Source: Thiomicrorhabdus sp033238645 (GTDB lineage Bacteria > Pseudomonadota > Gammaproteobacteria > Thiomicrospirales > Thiomicrospiraceae). Taken from it: DNA of 64,000 bases. Of the stretch, positions 1-8,599 are shown piece after piece. The stretch spans positions 24,232 to 88,231 of the forward strand of contig BQXR01000009.1 in the NCBI GenBank assembly GCA_033238645.1, written 5' to 3'. Under the pieces are notes generated by a model. That model ran no database searches, was not told the origin of the DNA, and saw only the letters and a program-made list of their open reading frames with translations. The translations under genes were made by a program, and so were the position numbers. Position 1 is the first letter of the stretch. Every line of letters starts with the position of its first letter.

Positions 1-192
1 AGCATGTTTTTCGGCATTAAAACCTTCACCATGCAGCTCTCCAAGATACCTATACCTCGGTACCTCAGGTAATTGCGGCCAGACTTCTTGAACTGAGTTG
101 TTTTCAATGGAGAATTCTATTGACTTACTGGTCGAGCAGCCCTGAAGAAAGAAGGCAAGCATAGCAAAAAATATCAGTACACTATGGTTCAT
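1..192 (-). CDS. NHL/beta-propeller-type lipoprotein, 5' part only (gene runs off window)
   Basis: Read on the minus strand from ATG at 192 there are 64 open codons to the window edge. The N-terminus is a lipoprotein signal: a hydrophobic stretch and lipobox LQGC with Cys at residue 19. It is followed by EVWPQLPEVPRYRYLGEL, the kind of W-P-x-P-x-x-P-R-Y segment that precedes the propeller in NHL-repeat lipoproteins; the lipoprotein at 15342-16436 has a comparable YPPSPEPARFIYE stretch. The start overlaps the end of the upstream NHL gene by 11 bp, so the two are probably translationally coupled. The propeller itself lies outside the window, so the family call rests on the leader and context. 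Confidence 0.7.
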   Translation of the reverse strand, partial: MNHSVLIFFAMLAFFLQGCSTSKSIEFSIENNSVQEVWPQLPEVPRYRYLGELHGEGFNAEKHA

Positions 193-1126
193 AATGGAGG
201 TTATATTGGTCTGGTTGTTTAATCATGAGCACTTGTACTCGACGATTCATGCTATCTGCCACATATAGAAAGCTCCCGTCTACCCATAAACCTTTAATAC
301 CTCTAAAGCTTAGCAGATCCATACCCGCACTACCAAATTCAGCTATCATTTTAGACTGGTCATAAATTTTAATTTGGTCATCGAAAGCATCACTAATATA
401 AACTCGATTATATTGATCAACCGCAATTGATGTAGGGTTATGCACTTCAGGCCTAGGAATTTGGCGTATCAAATCCCCAGAAAATGAAAGTACATTAATA
501 TATTTACCAAACTTAGAAACAATGAATAGTTCAGTTTTATTACAAGCCATGCCAATGATTCCATTGCCAGCCTGAGTCTGACCTCTCTTACGTAAACCAT
601 GTAGCGCAAGAGACTCACCACTTTCGCTAAATTCAATCACATGACTATAAAAGCCGTCTGCAACAAATACGTGACCATTTTCGGGATTAGTACACATACC
701 AACAGGAGAGTTTAAGTTAAGGGAGTCTTGATAGCTCATCAAATACTCACCCTTCAAGCCATACTTATGTACCTGACTACCAAACTTGTCCATGATAAAA
801 AAACTCTGGTCATTATTGATATAGAGACGTGAAATATTGCCTTCTATTTTTTCATAGGCTCCCGATAAAGTAGTGGCCTTCCTCGTTACAAGGTCAAATA
901 CATATAAAGAACGAAGCCCATCATCAATAATATATACAAGATTATGTGATGCAACCACAGAGGTTGGGTTTTCTAATAAAGTAGATTCTGTGCCAACCAC
1001 TGACAGTAACCAACCACCATCAGTAAGTCGAAATTCTTCAATACTATCATACCCCTCTAATATCGCTGAGCGTGCCGCCGTTGATATGACAATAAGACTG
1101 AGAAATAACAATAAAAAAGATTTCAC
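182..1126 (-). CDS. secreted NHL-repeat six-bladed beta-propeller protein
   Basis: 314 residues with a cleavable signal peptide (MKSFLLLFLSLIVISTAARS) and no lipobox. The body has repeated blades of the NHL type, such as NPTSVVASHNLVYIIDDG, SPVGMCTNPENGHVFVADG and NPTSIAVDQYNRVYISDA, each ending in the (V/I)xD strand typical of the family. It starts with GTG at 1126, whose G is the last base of the TAG stop of the upstream triheme cytochrome (TAGTG), so translation is coupled. NHL propellers are protein-protein docking platforms; next to cytochromes and a beta-barrel this one is inferred to scaffold an envelope electron-transfer complex. No enzymatic residues are evident. Confidence 0.8.
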   Translation of the reverse strand: MKSFLLLFLSLIVISTAARSAILEGYDSIEEFRLTDGGWLLSVVGTESTLLENPTSVVASHNLVYIIDDGLRSLYVFDLVTRKATTLSGAYEKIEGNISRLYINNDQSFFIMDKFGSQVHKYGLKGEYLMSYQDSLNLNSPVGMCTNPENGHVFVADGFYSHVIEFSESGESLALHGLRKRGQTQAGNGIIGMACNKTELFIVSKFGKYINVLSFSGDLIRQIPRPEVHNPTSIAVDQYNRVYISDAFDDQIKIYDQSKMIAEFGSAGMDLLSFRGIKGLWVDGSFLYVADSMNRRVQVLMIKQPDQYNLHYEP

Positions 1127-1635
1127 TAACGTAGACCCTTCTTAGTATCCACACTGTGGCACTGTGTACAATCCTTAATACCAAACGAAACCGCTCCGTG
1201 ACACACTCCGCAGTACTGCCCATCAATAATACTACTCATGTTAATGAAATTGGCACCCTTTTTAGGTATAAATATATCGATATGGCAATTAGCACAAGTA
1301 AGAATAGACGTATGAACTTTATGGCTAAAAAAAACATATGGCATAGAACCTGTATTTTCAAGAATAATATCAAGATTAATACTTGTATGCTTCCCTTCAC
1401 CTGTCTTACTCGGGCGAGGAGTAATCAACCCTTGATCAAGCGCCTTTACCCAATCAATAACACCATTAGGTCGTCTAGGAAAATCTTGGATTGCATCTCT
1501 TGGTTCCTGTAATTTAGAAAATCCAGGTCCACTAACATCGTGATGCCCATCATCCTTAAGAAGTTGGAGTTTTGGTACTTCTGCATTTGTTAATAGAGGA
1601 AAAAGTAAAATACCAATAATAAATAGTTTTTTCAT
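1126..1635 (-). CDS. triheme c7-like periplasmic cytochrome (paralogue 1)
   Basis: 169 residues with signal peptide MKKLFIIGILLFPLLTNA. Three CxxCH heme motifs are visible: CANCH at about 114-118, CGVCH at 142-146 and CTQCH at 156-160. Before heme 1 lies MPYVFFSHKVH, whose histidines are likely distal ligands, as in c3/c7-type cytochromes. The residues between hemes 1 and 2 (IDIFIPKKGANFINMSSI) closely match those of the triheme protein at 3386-3991, so the two are paralogues. It lies in the block next to the helical proteins and the NHL propeller. Its partners and redox potential cannot be read from sequence. Confidence 0.88.
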   Translation of the reverse strand: MKKLFIIGILLFPLLTNAEVPKLQLLKDDGHHDVSGPGFSKLQEPRDAIQDFPRRPNGVIDWVKALDQGLITPRPSKTGEGKHTSINLDIILENTGSMPYVFFSHKVHTSILTCANCHIDIFIPKKGANFINMSSIIDGQYCGVCHGAVSFGIKDCTQCHSVDTKKGLR

Positions 1636-1644
1636 AACTAGCCT

Positions 1645-2529
1645 TTATGCTCCTGGAATATATACGCCAGAATGTTGAATTAATTTGACCAAGGTTTTAG
1701 AAGCTTTTTCGATAAAACCAATTGCTTGTTTGTGCTCACCCTTCGATGCAAGCAGAACTCCTTGATCATAGTAACTCTTAGCTCTGTCAAAGAAAGGCTT
1801 GGACTCTTTATCTATTTTAATTAATTCTCGATCATTAATTAACATATTTACAAGCATTTTGTAATGCTCATATTTAGATATCTCGTAATCAAATGCTTCC
1901 TTAAACGTCGCAAAATCAAGACTTCTAACAAGAGACAGACCATCTCTTTGAGACTTAATAGATTCTGCAATTAGAACATAAGCTTTGGATAGGGACACCA
2001 TAGCATCTTTAAAACTTTTCTTGGCTGCACTTTGACCAGCTTCAAGCAGCAAAGGATCTATAGATTCTTCCAACAGAGATTGTTTACTATAATCCTTATT
2101 ATCATCTGTAATTCTTTTATGTGCAGATAAAAGAGCATCTATACTCTTTAATTTCTTCTGATAATCAATACTTGGCTTTTTTGAGACATAAGCAGGAGTA
2201 TTATTAGCGAGACGTCCAGCAATCATTAGTAGTCGCATTACCTCACTACGAGCAATTACAGCTTGATTCAGCTCTCCTGACGCTAAATATCCTAGAGCTT
2301 TTGTATAGATTGAAAGCGCCTGACTTAAAGACTTAGTCGCTTCTGGTAATTTGGCAGTCCTTACACGTTCTGCAAGACTGGATTGAGTCAATAGTTGCTC
2401 AACAAGAACTAGCGAACTACGCAGGCTTTGCTCACTGATTGACTGTTCTTTCTCTGCATAAGATGTAGAAAAAGAAGTCGCCCATAAAAGGGCGACCAAG
2501 GTTATAAAACAAAACCTTATTCTAAACAT
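1645..2529 (-). CDS. secreted alpha-helical protein of the cytochrome cluster (paralogue B)
   Basis: 294 residues with a signal peptide ending near TSYA. The mature part is helix-rich with TPR-like heptads (ASKGEHKQAIGFIEKASKTL near the C-terminus). It has no cysteines for heme and no catalytic motif. It shares SLDFAT followed by E-x-x-x-Y-E/K and Y-K-x-L with the neighbour at 2550-3383, so the pair arose by duplication. It sits between two triheme cytochrome genes, which suggests a structural or chaperone role for them. I do not recognise a named family. Confidence 0.75.
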   Translation of the reverse strand: MFRIRFCFITLVALLWATSFSTSYAEKEQSISEQSLRSSLVLVEQLLTQSSLAERVRTAKLPEATKSLSQALSIYTKALGYLASGELNQAVIARSEVMRLLMIAGRLANNTPAYVSKKPSIDYQKKLKSIDALLSAHKRITDDNKDYSKQSLLEESIDPLLLEAGQSAAKKSFKDAMVSLSKAYVLIAESIKSQRDGLSLVRSLDFATFKEAFDYEISKYEHYKMLVNMLINDRELIKIDKESKPFFDRAKSYYDQGVLLASKGEHKQAIGFIEKASKTLVKLIQHSGVYIPGA

Positions 2530-2549
2530 TATATATACCTTACGAACAA

Positions 2550-3383
2550 CTATCGAATACCCATCATACGCAATGAACTAAGATATTTTTTAGTTGATTT
2601 TTGTAATGATTTAATAGCAGCCTCAATAGACTGACTCTCATATTCAGATTCAGCAATAACTCGAATATCCTCAGCATTTTTAATAAATCGCTTAATGAGC
2701 ATCAGCTTTCCACCCGTTGGTTTCTTCTGATCCATCGCAATTGGAATTAAACGCTTATATTCTGCATTCTTACCAAGCTCGTACTTATACTCTTCATCTG
2801 CTGTTGCAAAATCAAGACTACTCACAATTTCACTACTTGTCATTGAACGATTGCTCATATTAACAACCCGATCCAAGTTAGTACTAAGGATCTTGTTCGC
2901 TTTTTTGTAGTGCTTTTGGTTATATAATCCTTCCGCTTCAGCAATACCTGCATTAACTTCTTTTATAGTCGTCTTTTCATCACCTGATACATAAGGTGCT
3001 GTTTCATACCACTCTAAGTAAGAAGCAATTTCTTCGGTCAACTCAGCGTAACGAACTTTCATTACTTTCTGAGCCGATTCAGATGCAGGTAATAGCTTGG
3101 CAGCTTCGGTAAACTTTCTCAAAGCTAATCCCGCTAGGGCATTAGCTTGCTTAGGAATACCGTTCTGATGAGCTATTTTTGCTTGCTCTAGAAGGTCTCG
3201 AGCTTTTTTCAAAGCCAGTCTTACTTCATCCGTATCCTGAACTTCTAATCTTTTTGCTGTTTTTGAATTCATCAAAAGATTATCAGTGTAATTAATTTTA
3301 GGAGAAGGTTTAATTACCTGCTCTGCAAGCACCGAGGTGCTTACAAACAAAGCAAGACTCAAAATAGACCATAGCCTAATCAT
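2550..3383 (-). CDS. secreted alpha-helical protein of the cytochrome cluster (paralogue A)
   Basis: 277 residues with a signal peptide (MIRLWSILSLALFVSTSVLA). The mature part is predicted almost all helical with repeated A-L-K-K-A-x-D-L-L-E-Q-A type stretches, consistent with a TPR-like or helical-hairpin fold. SLDFATADEEYKYELGKNAE aligns with SLDFATFKEAFDYEISKYEH in the next gene. It starts 2 bp after the stop of the triheme gene at 3386, indicating one transcript. No enzyme motif is present; an assembly or scaffold role is inferred from position only. Confidence 0.75.
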   Translation of the reverse strand: MIRLWSILSLALFVSTSVLAEQVIKPSPKINYTDNLLMNSKTAKRLEVQDTDEVRLALKKARDLLEQAKIAHQNGIPKQANALAGLALRKFTEAAKLLPASESAQKVMKVRYAELTEEIASYLEWYETAPYVSGDEKTTIKEVNAGIAEAEGLYNQKHYKKANKILSTNLDRVVNMSNRSMTSSEIVSSLDFATADEEYKYELGKNAEYKRLIPIAMDQKKPTGGKLMLIKRFIKNAEDIRVIAESEYESQSIEAAIKSLQKSTKKYLSSLRMMGIR

Positions 3384-3385
3384 TT

Positions 3386-3991
3386 CTAATTAGCTCTTGA
3401 ACGCTTAAGAACAGCATTTTTAGCTTTAGGCTTAGAGTGACAAAGCTTACACGTAGATGAAGTCACTGGAAATGCAACCGCGCCGTGACACTTACCACAA
3501 GACTCACCCAGCATAATAGCCGCCATACTCATCTGGTTAGCACCTTTCTGAGGAATGAAGATACCTGTATGACAGTTTGAACATGCAAGAAGTAATGTAT
3601 GTCTATCATGCGGGAATACTACATCTGGCATAGAACCTTTAACCTGACGAACAATGTTTAGGTTCATGATAATTGGCTTAGGCTTAGGATCAAAACGATC
3701 ATGACGAGGCGTGATCTTATTTGTTCTAATAGACTTAATCCAATTTACCTTGTTACCCCATTTAGCCTTAACAAGCGTGCTAAAAGCTTCTTTTGGTGGT
3801 TGTAACATGTGAGTACCTGGGTTGTCAGCATCATGAACACCATCTTCCGCAGGGGGAAGGTTATCAGGTAATTTTGGCTTAAGCATACGGTTAAATGTAT
3901 TACTTGAAGCACCCGCTGTTTGAGCTAAAGCGCCCATTGAAAACACCCATGAAATGGATGCGATTAATACCAATACTGAAATCTTTTTCAT
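3386..3991 (-). CDS. triheme c7-like periplasmic cytochrome (paralogue 2)
   Basis: About 201 residues from ATG at 3991; a TTG two codons upstream is also open. The signal peptide ends near GALAQ. Three heme motifs (numbered from the TTG) are CSNCH at about 139-143, CGKCH at 167-171 and CKLCH at 183-187. MPDVVFPHDRHTLLLACSNC supplies histidines for distal ligation, and IFIPQKGANQMSMAAI links hemes 1 and 2 as in paralogue 1. A Lys/Arg-rich tail follows the last heme. It is expected to be a periplasmic electron carrier for the adjacent barrel. Confidence 0.88.
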   Translation of the reverse strand: MKKISVLVLIASISWVFSMGALAQTAGASSNTFNRMLKPKLPDNLPPAEDGVHDADNPGTHMLQPPKEAFSTLVKAKWGNKVNWIKSIRTNKITPRHDRFDPKPKPIIMNLNIVRQVKGSMPDVVFPHDRHTLLLACSNCHTGIFIPQKGANQMSMAAIMLGESCGKCHGAVAFPVTSSTCKLCHSKPKAKNAVLKRSRAN

Positions 3992-4006
3992 AATCAATCC
4001 AACCTT

Positions 4007-4411
4007 CTAGTTTTTCGGCTTAGCTATATTTGAGGCACGTAAAGGACTACCCATAACTTGAGTCGGTGTACCTGGAATACCTGAGTGACAAACATCACAG
4101 TTTTCAATTGACCATGCAATTTCACCATTGTGACAAGCTCCACAGAACTCACCTTCGATGATTTTAGCCATGGTGATCTCATTCTTACCCGCTCCAAACT
4201 GGAAGCCTAGGTCAGCATGACATACACTACAGTTAAATCTAATACGGTGGAACCAGTGCGGAAACACCGCAGGTCTCATTTCAGCCGCATCAGCCCAATT
4301 GTTGATTACTACATCTGCATATTCTGCATTTGCCTTGACTGGCACTAATAGAGTAAAAAGCGTCATAAGAACAACGCCCAAACCTAAAATATTTTGTTTT
4401 ATCTGCACCAT
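4007..4411 (-). CDS. triheme c7-like periplasmic cytochrome (paralogue 3, shortest)
   Basis: 134 residues with a signal peptide ending VKANA. The heme motifs are CSVCH at 61-65, CGACH at 90-94 and CDVCH at 105-109. FPHWFHRIRF before heme 1 matches the distal-His segment of the two paralogues, and GAGKNEITMAKIIEGEFC corresponds to their heme 1-2 linker. The N-terminal extension of the others is missing. TGGGGA upstream of the ATG is a fair ribosome binding site. It is the cytochrome gene directly after the beta-barrel gene, which makes it the best candidate for the conduit's periplasmic plug. Confidence 0.88.
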   Translation of the reverse strand: MVQIKQNILGLGVVLMTLFTLLVPVKANAEYADVVINNWADAAEMRPAVFPHWFHRIRFNCSVCHADLGFQFGAGKNEITMAKIIEGEFCGACHNGEIAWSIENCDVCHSGIPGTPTQVMGSPLRASNIAKPKN

Positions 4412-4432
4412 TTTTTCCCCACAAGATTAAAG

Positions 4433-6208
4433 TTAAAAAACTCGTTTTACATTAAAATAAACCATATTATAACTAACCTGTCGTGCTTCGCGATACATAT
4501 ACTGTAGAGATGTATCGAGTTTCCCAACACGATAAACTAGTTTATTGTTCCAGACCTGCTGACTGGTTAAATCATCGCTCTGATCAACTACAGATTGAGA
4601 AAATCTATAATCTGAGTTGAATACCAAACCAGCAATCGAGAACGGGTTCAAATAAGATAAGTTAAAATTTATCGTTGAACTAGACGTACTTGATGCTGTT
4701 GACCCACCAGCAACTTGCGTATGCTGATAATTGGTCATTTGATAATTAAGTTTCCCGCCTAATTTTATTCGATGCGATATGTTTTTCTGCTGACTTAGGT
4801 CAATACCCATAGTTTGCATCGAACTAGAATCACTAAAATTACGACGGTCTGAAAAAATTAATTGTGCCTGTCTACGCTCTGGACCAAGCAACTGGTTCCA
4901 ACTTAATGTTGCTCTATGCCCCAAACGTTGATAAGTTTCACTCAGATCAGTACTGGAATTTATTACATTTACTGAAAAATCCTGACCTGCTTGTAATGAA
5001 ACACGCTGCTTGCCTGATAGAGACCAGCTTCTACTCATTGCTTGGCCTAATGTTACAGAGCTATCATCCTGCGTCTTATCTGTATCCTTAAGTTGGCTAT
5101 AACTAGCACCGGTACGCCAGTCATAGAAAACCTTGCCTAATGAGATACGATCAGAGCGATAGTTTATACCAACCCTATCTCTGGCAGTCTCATTCTGGCT
5201 CACTTCGGTCGTGCTTTGTAAACGGGATAGACGAACATTCACATTTAAGTTTTTCGTAAATCTGTGCACCACTCCTAGACTTGTAGACAAACTGGACATC
5301 TTATTATCTTGAGGGGGCTGAACTACCAACAGAGTCATCCCTGAATACCTTATATTAGAAGTAACGGATGTTTTCTCACTCTGACTACGCCAAGTAACAA
5401 GAGAGTTCACTTGATCCATTGACATAGTGTAGTTATAACTCGCACCTGTACTGGCGTTGAGTGTAACCTGATCAATTTTACTGCTGGAGGCCACAGTACT
5501 AAACGTAAACTGCCTCAGGCCCGTATAACCATGGTTAAGACTAATTAAGCTTGTTTCTCGTTCAACTCCATCATACGTAGTGCTCTCTTTCTGAGAAGCA
5601 ACGGCCCTAAGATCACCACCTGAAGACCTCCATATCCCTTTTAGATCTAATGAGTTCGAACCATAGACGCCCTTATTACTTGAATCGTATGTATCATTAG
5701 TATGGATTAAGTCAAGTCGAAACTTATCCCCTACATATGACTGCGACACAAACATCGTTTGCCCTACCACATGATCATCTGATAGAGCACCACTATCAGC
5801 TATTGCCTTTACAGCTGGCGAATTACTTGAATCATATAACCCATAATTAAAACTAAAGGGCACCTTACTCTGAGACAATACATCCAGCCCAACAGACCCA
5901 CTTACAGATTGTGTTGCACCACTACCTTGACTATTCACAGTATCCTGCTGAACAAAAGTTAAGTTTGAACGCCCCTTAATGAACCAATCTTGCCAAATAA
6001 AAAAACGATTACTCATATTTGCTCGCAGCGCAGCCTGATTCTCACTAGCCCCAGTACTATGTGAGATCATACGGTAATCATAACCAAGACTGCCGTTCAA
6101 ACCAGTACTAACCAAAACACTTGCAACAGCAGGCACTGACAGCATCACCATAAACATGGCTACAAAGAATACACAATAAACATTAACTCTTAGAGTGCTA
6201 ATACCCAT
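4433..6208 (-). CDS. outer-membrane beta-barrel protein (putative porin sheath of a cytochrome conduit)
   Basis: 591 residues with a signal peptide (cleavage near PAVAS). The whole mature chain alternates polar and hydrophobic residues with many Ser/Thr/Tyr/Gln turns (for example LRANMSNRFFIWQDWFIKGR), typical of a large transmembrane beta-barrel. The C-terminus, NVKRVF, ends in the aromatic residue recognised by the BAM complex. It starts 2 bp from the stop of the parvulin gene and is followed by triheme cytochrome genes. Barrel-cytochrome neighbours are the hallmark of porin-cytochrome conduits (MtrB-like in role, not evidently in sequence). An unrelated transport porin is the alternative. 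Confidence 0.8.
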   Translation of the reverse strand: MGISTLRVNVYCVFFVAMFMVMLSVPAVASVLVSTGLNGSLGYDYRMISHSTGASENQAALRANMSNRFFIWQDWFIKGRSNLTFVQQDTVNSQGSGATQSVSGSVGLDVLSQSKVPFSFNYGLYDSSNSPAVKAIADSGALSDDHVVGQTMFVSQSYVGDKFRLDLIHTNDTYDSSNKGVYGSNSLDLKGIWRSSGGDLRAVASQKESTTYDGVERETSLISLNHGYTGLRQFTFSTVASSSKIDQVTLNASTGASYNYTMSMDQVNSLVTWRSQSEKTSVTSNIRYSGMTLLVVQPPQDNKMSSLSTSLGVVHRFTKNLNVNVRLSRLQSTTEVSQNETARDRVGINYRSDRISLGKVFYDWRTGASYSQLKDTDKTQDDSSVTLGQAMSRSWSLSGKQRVSLQAGQDFSVNVINSSTDLSETYQRLGHRATLSWNQLLGPERRQAQLIFSDRRNFSDSSSMQTMGIDLSQQKNISHRIKLGGKLNYQMTNYQHTQVAGGSTASSTSSSTINFNLSYLNPFSIAGLVFNSDYRFSQSVVDQSDDLTSQQVWNNKLVYRVGKLDTSLQYMYREARQVSYNMVYFNVKRVF

Positions 6209-6209
6209 A

Positions 6210-7232
6210 TTATCTCTGCATCATCTCTGCGAGTAGCTCACTTTGAATAATCAATGCATTTTGCCTAAGATGCTTAACAAACTTATTCCATGCCTCATCT
6301 TTCAATTTCGATGATAACAAACGATGAGCTCTCTCCTTCTGAGAAGTGTACGGCTTTTTAAAAGATTTCTTTACGGCCTCTAAACGAACAAGAACATATC
6401 CCTCAAGAATACGGATGGGTTCGCTTAACTCACCTTTCTTTAGCGATCGCAGAATAACCTCAACCTCCTCACTAAGCACTCCTTCATGCAAGAAGCCCAT
6501 ATCACCACCTATATCAGCAGTTTCATCATCAGAGTAACGCTTAGCGATGACCGAAAAACTTTCTCCATTAAGAATCCGCTCTCTTAAATCACTTATATGA
6601 TCTTTAGCTTCACTCCACTTTGCAGATAAAGAGTTTGGAGACACTTTGATTAATATTAGAGATAGCTTTCGCTCTAAGGGCACTACAAACAACTCTGAGT
6701 TCTGATCATAATACTGCCGTGCCATAGACTCTGTAATATTAACTTTATCGCGAACACTGACTTCAAGTATTTTAATTCTTTCTCGTGATTCAAGCTGCTG
6801 GCGGATACTCATCATAGCCTGATCTCTTACATCCTCAGGCAAACTATTAAACTTACTTAACAGTGTAAACATGTCTTTATCAACTTTCTCAGCACTGGGA
6901 TTAATCCCCCGTTTTTCAGCTTCAAGCATCAATAAGGCATTATCAATCAACCGTTGTGAAACCTCATGTAACAACTGCTTATAGGCCACATCGGATACAC
7001 GACCATGATAGTATTTACTACGAATCTCACTCCGCACAGTCTGTACAAATACCTGACGTGGAATCTCAAACCCATTTACAGTAGCAAAAACCCTATTAAC
7101 CGCACCAGATTCAGTAGTAGCTCCATTAGCCACACCAGCTTCAGTAGATGCTAGAAGCTCATTAAAAACTCCTAGTAAACCTAAGCAAATAAGTAGAGCT
7201 TTCCACCAGTAGCTTTTACAAACTCGAGACAT
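6210..7232 (-). CDS. periplasmic parvulin-type peptidyl-prolyl cis-trans isomerase (SurA/PrsA-like)
   Basis: About 340 residues. The N-terminal hydrophobic segment is a signal or anchor, followed by a SurA_N-like helical chaperone region (ATVNGFEIPRQVF through QQLESRERIKILE). A single rotamase domain covers about 190-290 with FSVIAKRYSDDETADIGGDM and GFLHEGVLSEEVEVILRSLK, the canonical parvulin core. ATG at 7232 is preferred over the in-frame TTG one codon upstream. Its stop is 2 bp before the barrel gene. SurA-type proteins escort outer-membrane barrels through the periplasm, so a dedicated chaperone for the barrel next door is the natural reading. Confidence 0.85.
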   Translation of the reverse strand: MSRVCKSYWWKALLICLGLLGVFNELLASTEAGVANGATTESGAVNRVFATVNGFEIPRQVFVQTVRSEIRSKYYHGRVSDVAYKQLLHEVSQRLIDNALLMLEAEKRGINPSAEKVDKDMFTLLSKFNSLPEDVRDQAMMSIRQQLESRERIKILEVSVRDKVNITESMARQYYDQNSELFVVPLERKLSLILIKVSPNSLSAKWSEAKDHISDLRERILNGESFSVIAKRYSDDETADIGGDMGFLHEGVLSEEVEVILRSLKKGELSEPIRILEGYVLVRLEAVKKSFKKPYTSQKERAHRLLSSKLKDEAWNKFVKHLRQNALIIQSELLAEMMQR

Positions 7233-7260
7233 CAATCAACCTTATTCCACACAAACATTC

Positions 7261-8049
7261 TTACTTGATGTGACACGTTAAGCACAATGCACTCACATCA
7301 TTTGATTTACGTAAGAAAGTACCGTAATCAGTCTTATGCGGGTTATGACAAGATGCACACTCTACAGTTGGGCCAAATGTATTTCCAACCCCTCCGTAAA
7401 GAGGTAATCCATCACCACCTACAGCTCCAACCCATAAACGGCTTGTACTTGCATCCCAAATAGGATCATTAAACAACTTATCACCGGCACTATCTGCCAC
7501 ATTATTACCAGCCATTATAGCTGCCCAAGTTAAACCACCACCAGCATACTGAATCCCAACAGGATGGTCATTTCTTAAATCCTTACCTAAAACAGGAACT
7601 GTATTATTTACTGCACCTGTTAAAGCGAGCATAGTGACACCCGTTCCAATATTCTGCCCTGCTGGATTATAGTTATAAATACCAGGCCCTGTTGTCGGGG
7701 CATTCAACACCAAATCTAATGCTGAAGTACCATCATGACATGACAGGCAAGCCAGAGAAATTCCACCAGAGTCTAAATCAACACTACCATCTAACGTTGA
7801 AGTACCAAGAGTATCGTAGGTTTGAAACGTACTAGAAGCTGGCAATACCTTATTCCATAAAGGGGCTTTAGCACCTGTATCCCCTCCATGCGGAGTATGA
7901 CAGAATACGCATATTCGTGCGGTACCCGCCCCTACATCAGACAAACCTGACGAGGATAGATTATGTTTAGAACTCACAATTCCTGCTTGAAGAGCGCTTG
8001 AAAAAAACACCCCTCCAAAACTAAGTAAAACCAATTTTGATATATTCAT
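7261..8049 (-). CDS. tetraheme c-type cytochrome with doubled-CxxCH motifs
   Basis: 262 residues, signal peptide cleaved near LQAG. The four motifs are CVFCH at 47-51 (continuing TPH), CLSCH at 101-105 (followed by DGT), CASCH at 231-235 (followed by NPH) and CLTCH at 256-260. CxxCHxPH and CLSCHDGT are typical of the doubled-CXXCH family. GKDLRNDHPVGIQY contributes another likely His ligand. The protein is a shorter relative of the pentaheme protein at 16412-17266, with the same order of motifs minus the CGLCH heme. It is first in the barrel-cytochrome sub-operon, preceded by about 200 bp that should hold its promoter. Confidence 0.88.
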   Translation of the reverse strand: MNISKLVLLSFGGVFFSSALQAGIVSSKHNLSSSGLSDVGAGTARICVFCHTPHGGDTGAKAPLWNKVLPASSTFQTYDTLGTSTLDGSVDLDSGGISLACLSCHDGTSALDLVLNAPTTGPGIYNYNPAGQNIGTGVTMLALTGAVNNTVPVLGKDLRNDHPVGIQYAGGGLTWAAIMAGNNVADSAGDKLFNDPIWDASTSRLWVGAVGGDGLPLYGGVGNTFGPTVECASCHNPHKTDYGTFLRKSNDVSALCLTCHIK

Positions 8050-8249
8050 CAGATAAACCCTCTTAAAAACATCTAATACTTCCCTTATAAATATACCCTA
8101 CTTCAACACTTACCTTGCAATAGAATTTAGTTATGGGGTATAATAATTTTTTATACGCATATACATACGTACATACTGTAATTTATCGCGGCATAATACC
8201 ATAGGGTACAACAAATAAGTAGCTTTATCCCTTCATCTAGAACTGATTT

Positions 8250-8561
8250 CTACCAACTCTGATCAATCATATATTCAACCACTTCCTTGACCTTATTATC
8301 AGATAGATTTAGGTGACCACCTTTTGCTGGCATAACCCCTTTTTCACCTACATAACCCATATTTGCATTATGGGTTAAAATTGATATCCCTTTAGAAATT
8401 CGCTGAGTCCAGTCTTCTCGATTTCCAACTATTGGCGCACCAAACACCCCCTGCTCATGACAAGCAGAACAGTATTGTTCATATACCTCTGAACCCGCAC
8501 CATCAGCCTGAACATTAAATGCTAAAGACATAAAAAATAGTACCGCTATTAACTTATTCAT
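8250..8561 (-). CDS. small monoheme cytochrome c5-type protein
   Basis: 103 residues with signal peptide MNKLIAVLFFMSLAFNVQA. There is one heme site, CSACHEQG, and a downstream methionine ligand region (KGVMPAKGGHLNLSDNKVKE), as in cytochrome c5/class I diheme-like carriers. GAPIVGNREDW is also typical of the c5 group. It follows ccmI by about 40 bp on the same strand. It is a probable soluble periplasmic shuttle linking the respiratory chain with the multiheme proteins. Confidence 0.88.
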   Translation of the reverse strand: MNKLIAVLFFMSLAFNVQADGAGSEVYEQYCSACHEQGVFGAPIVGNREDWTQRISKGISILTHNANMGYVGEKGVMPAKGGHLNLSDNKVKEVVEYMIDQSW

Positions 8562-8599
8562 TCACTCTTCCTTCTATAACACTAAAGCTTGTTCAGAAA

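Noticed and set aside
8447..8459. CCCCCTGCTCATG inside the cytochrome c5 gene as a motif copy
   Set aside because: Only five Cs, and the codons encode the conserved residues after the heme motif (CHEQGV); chance similarity.
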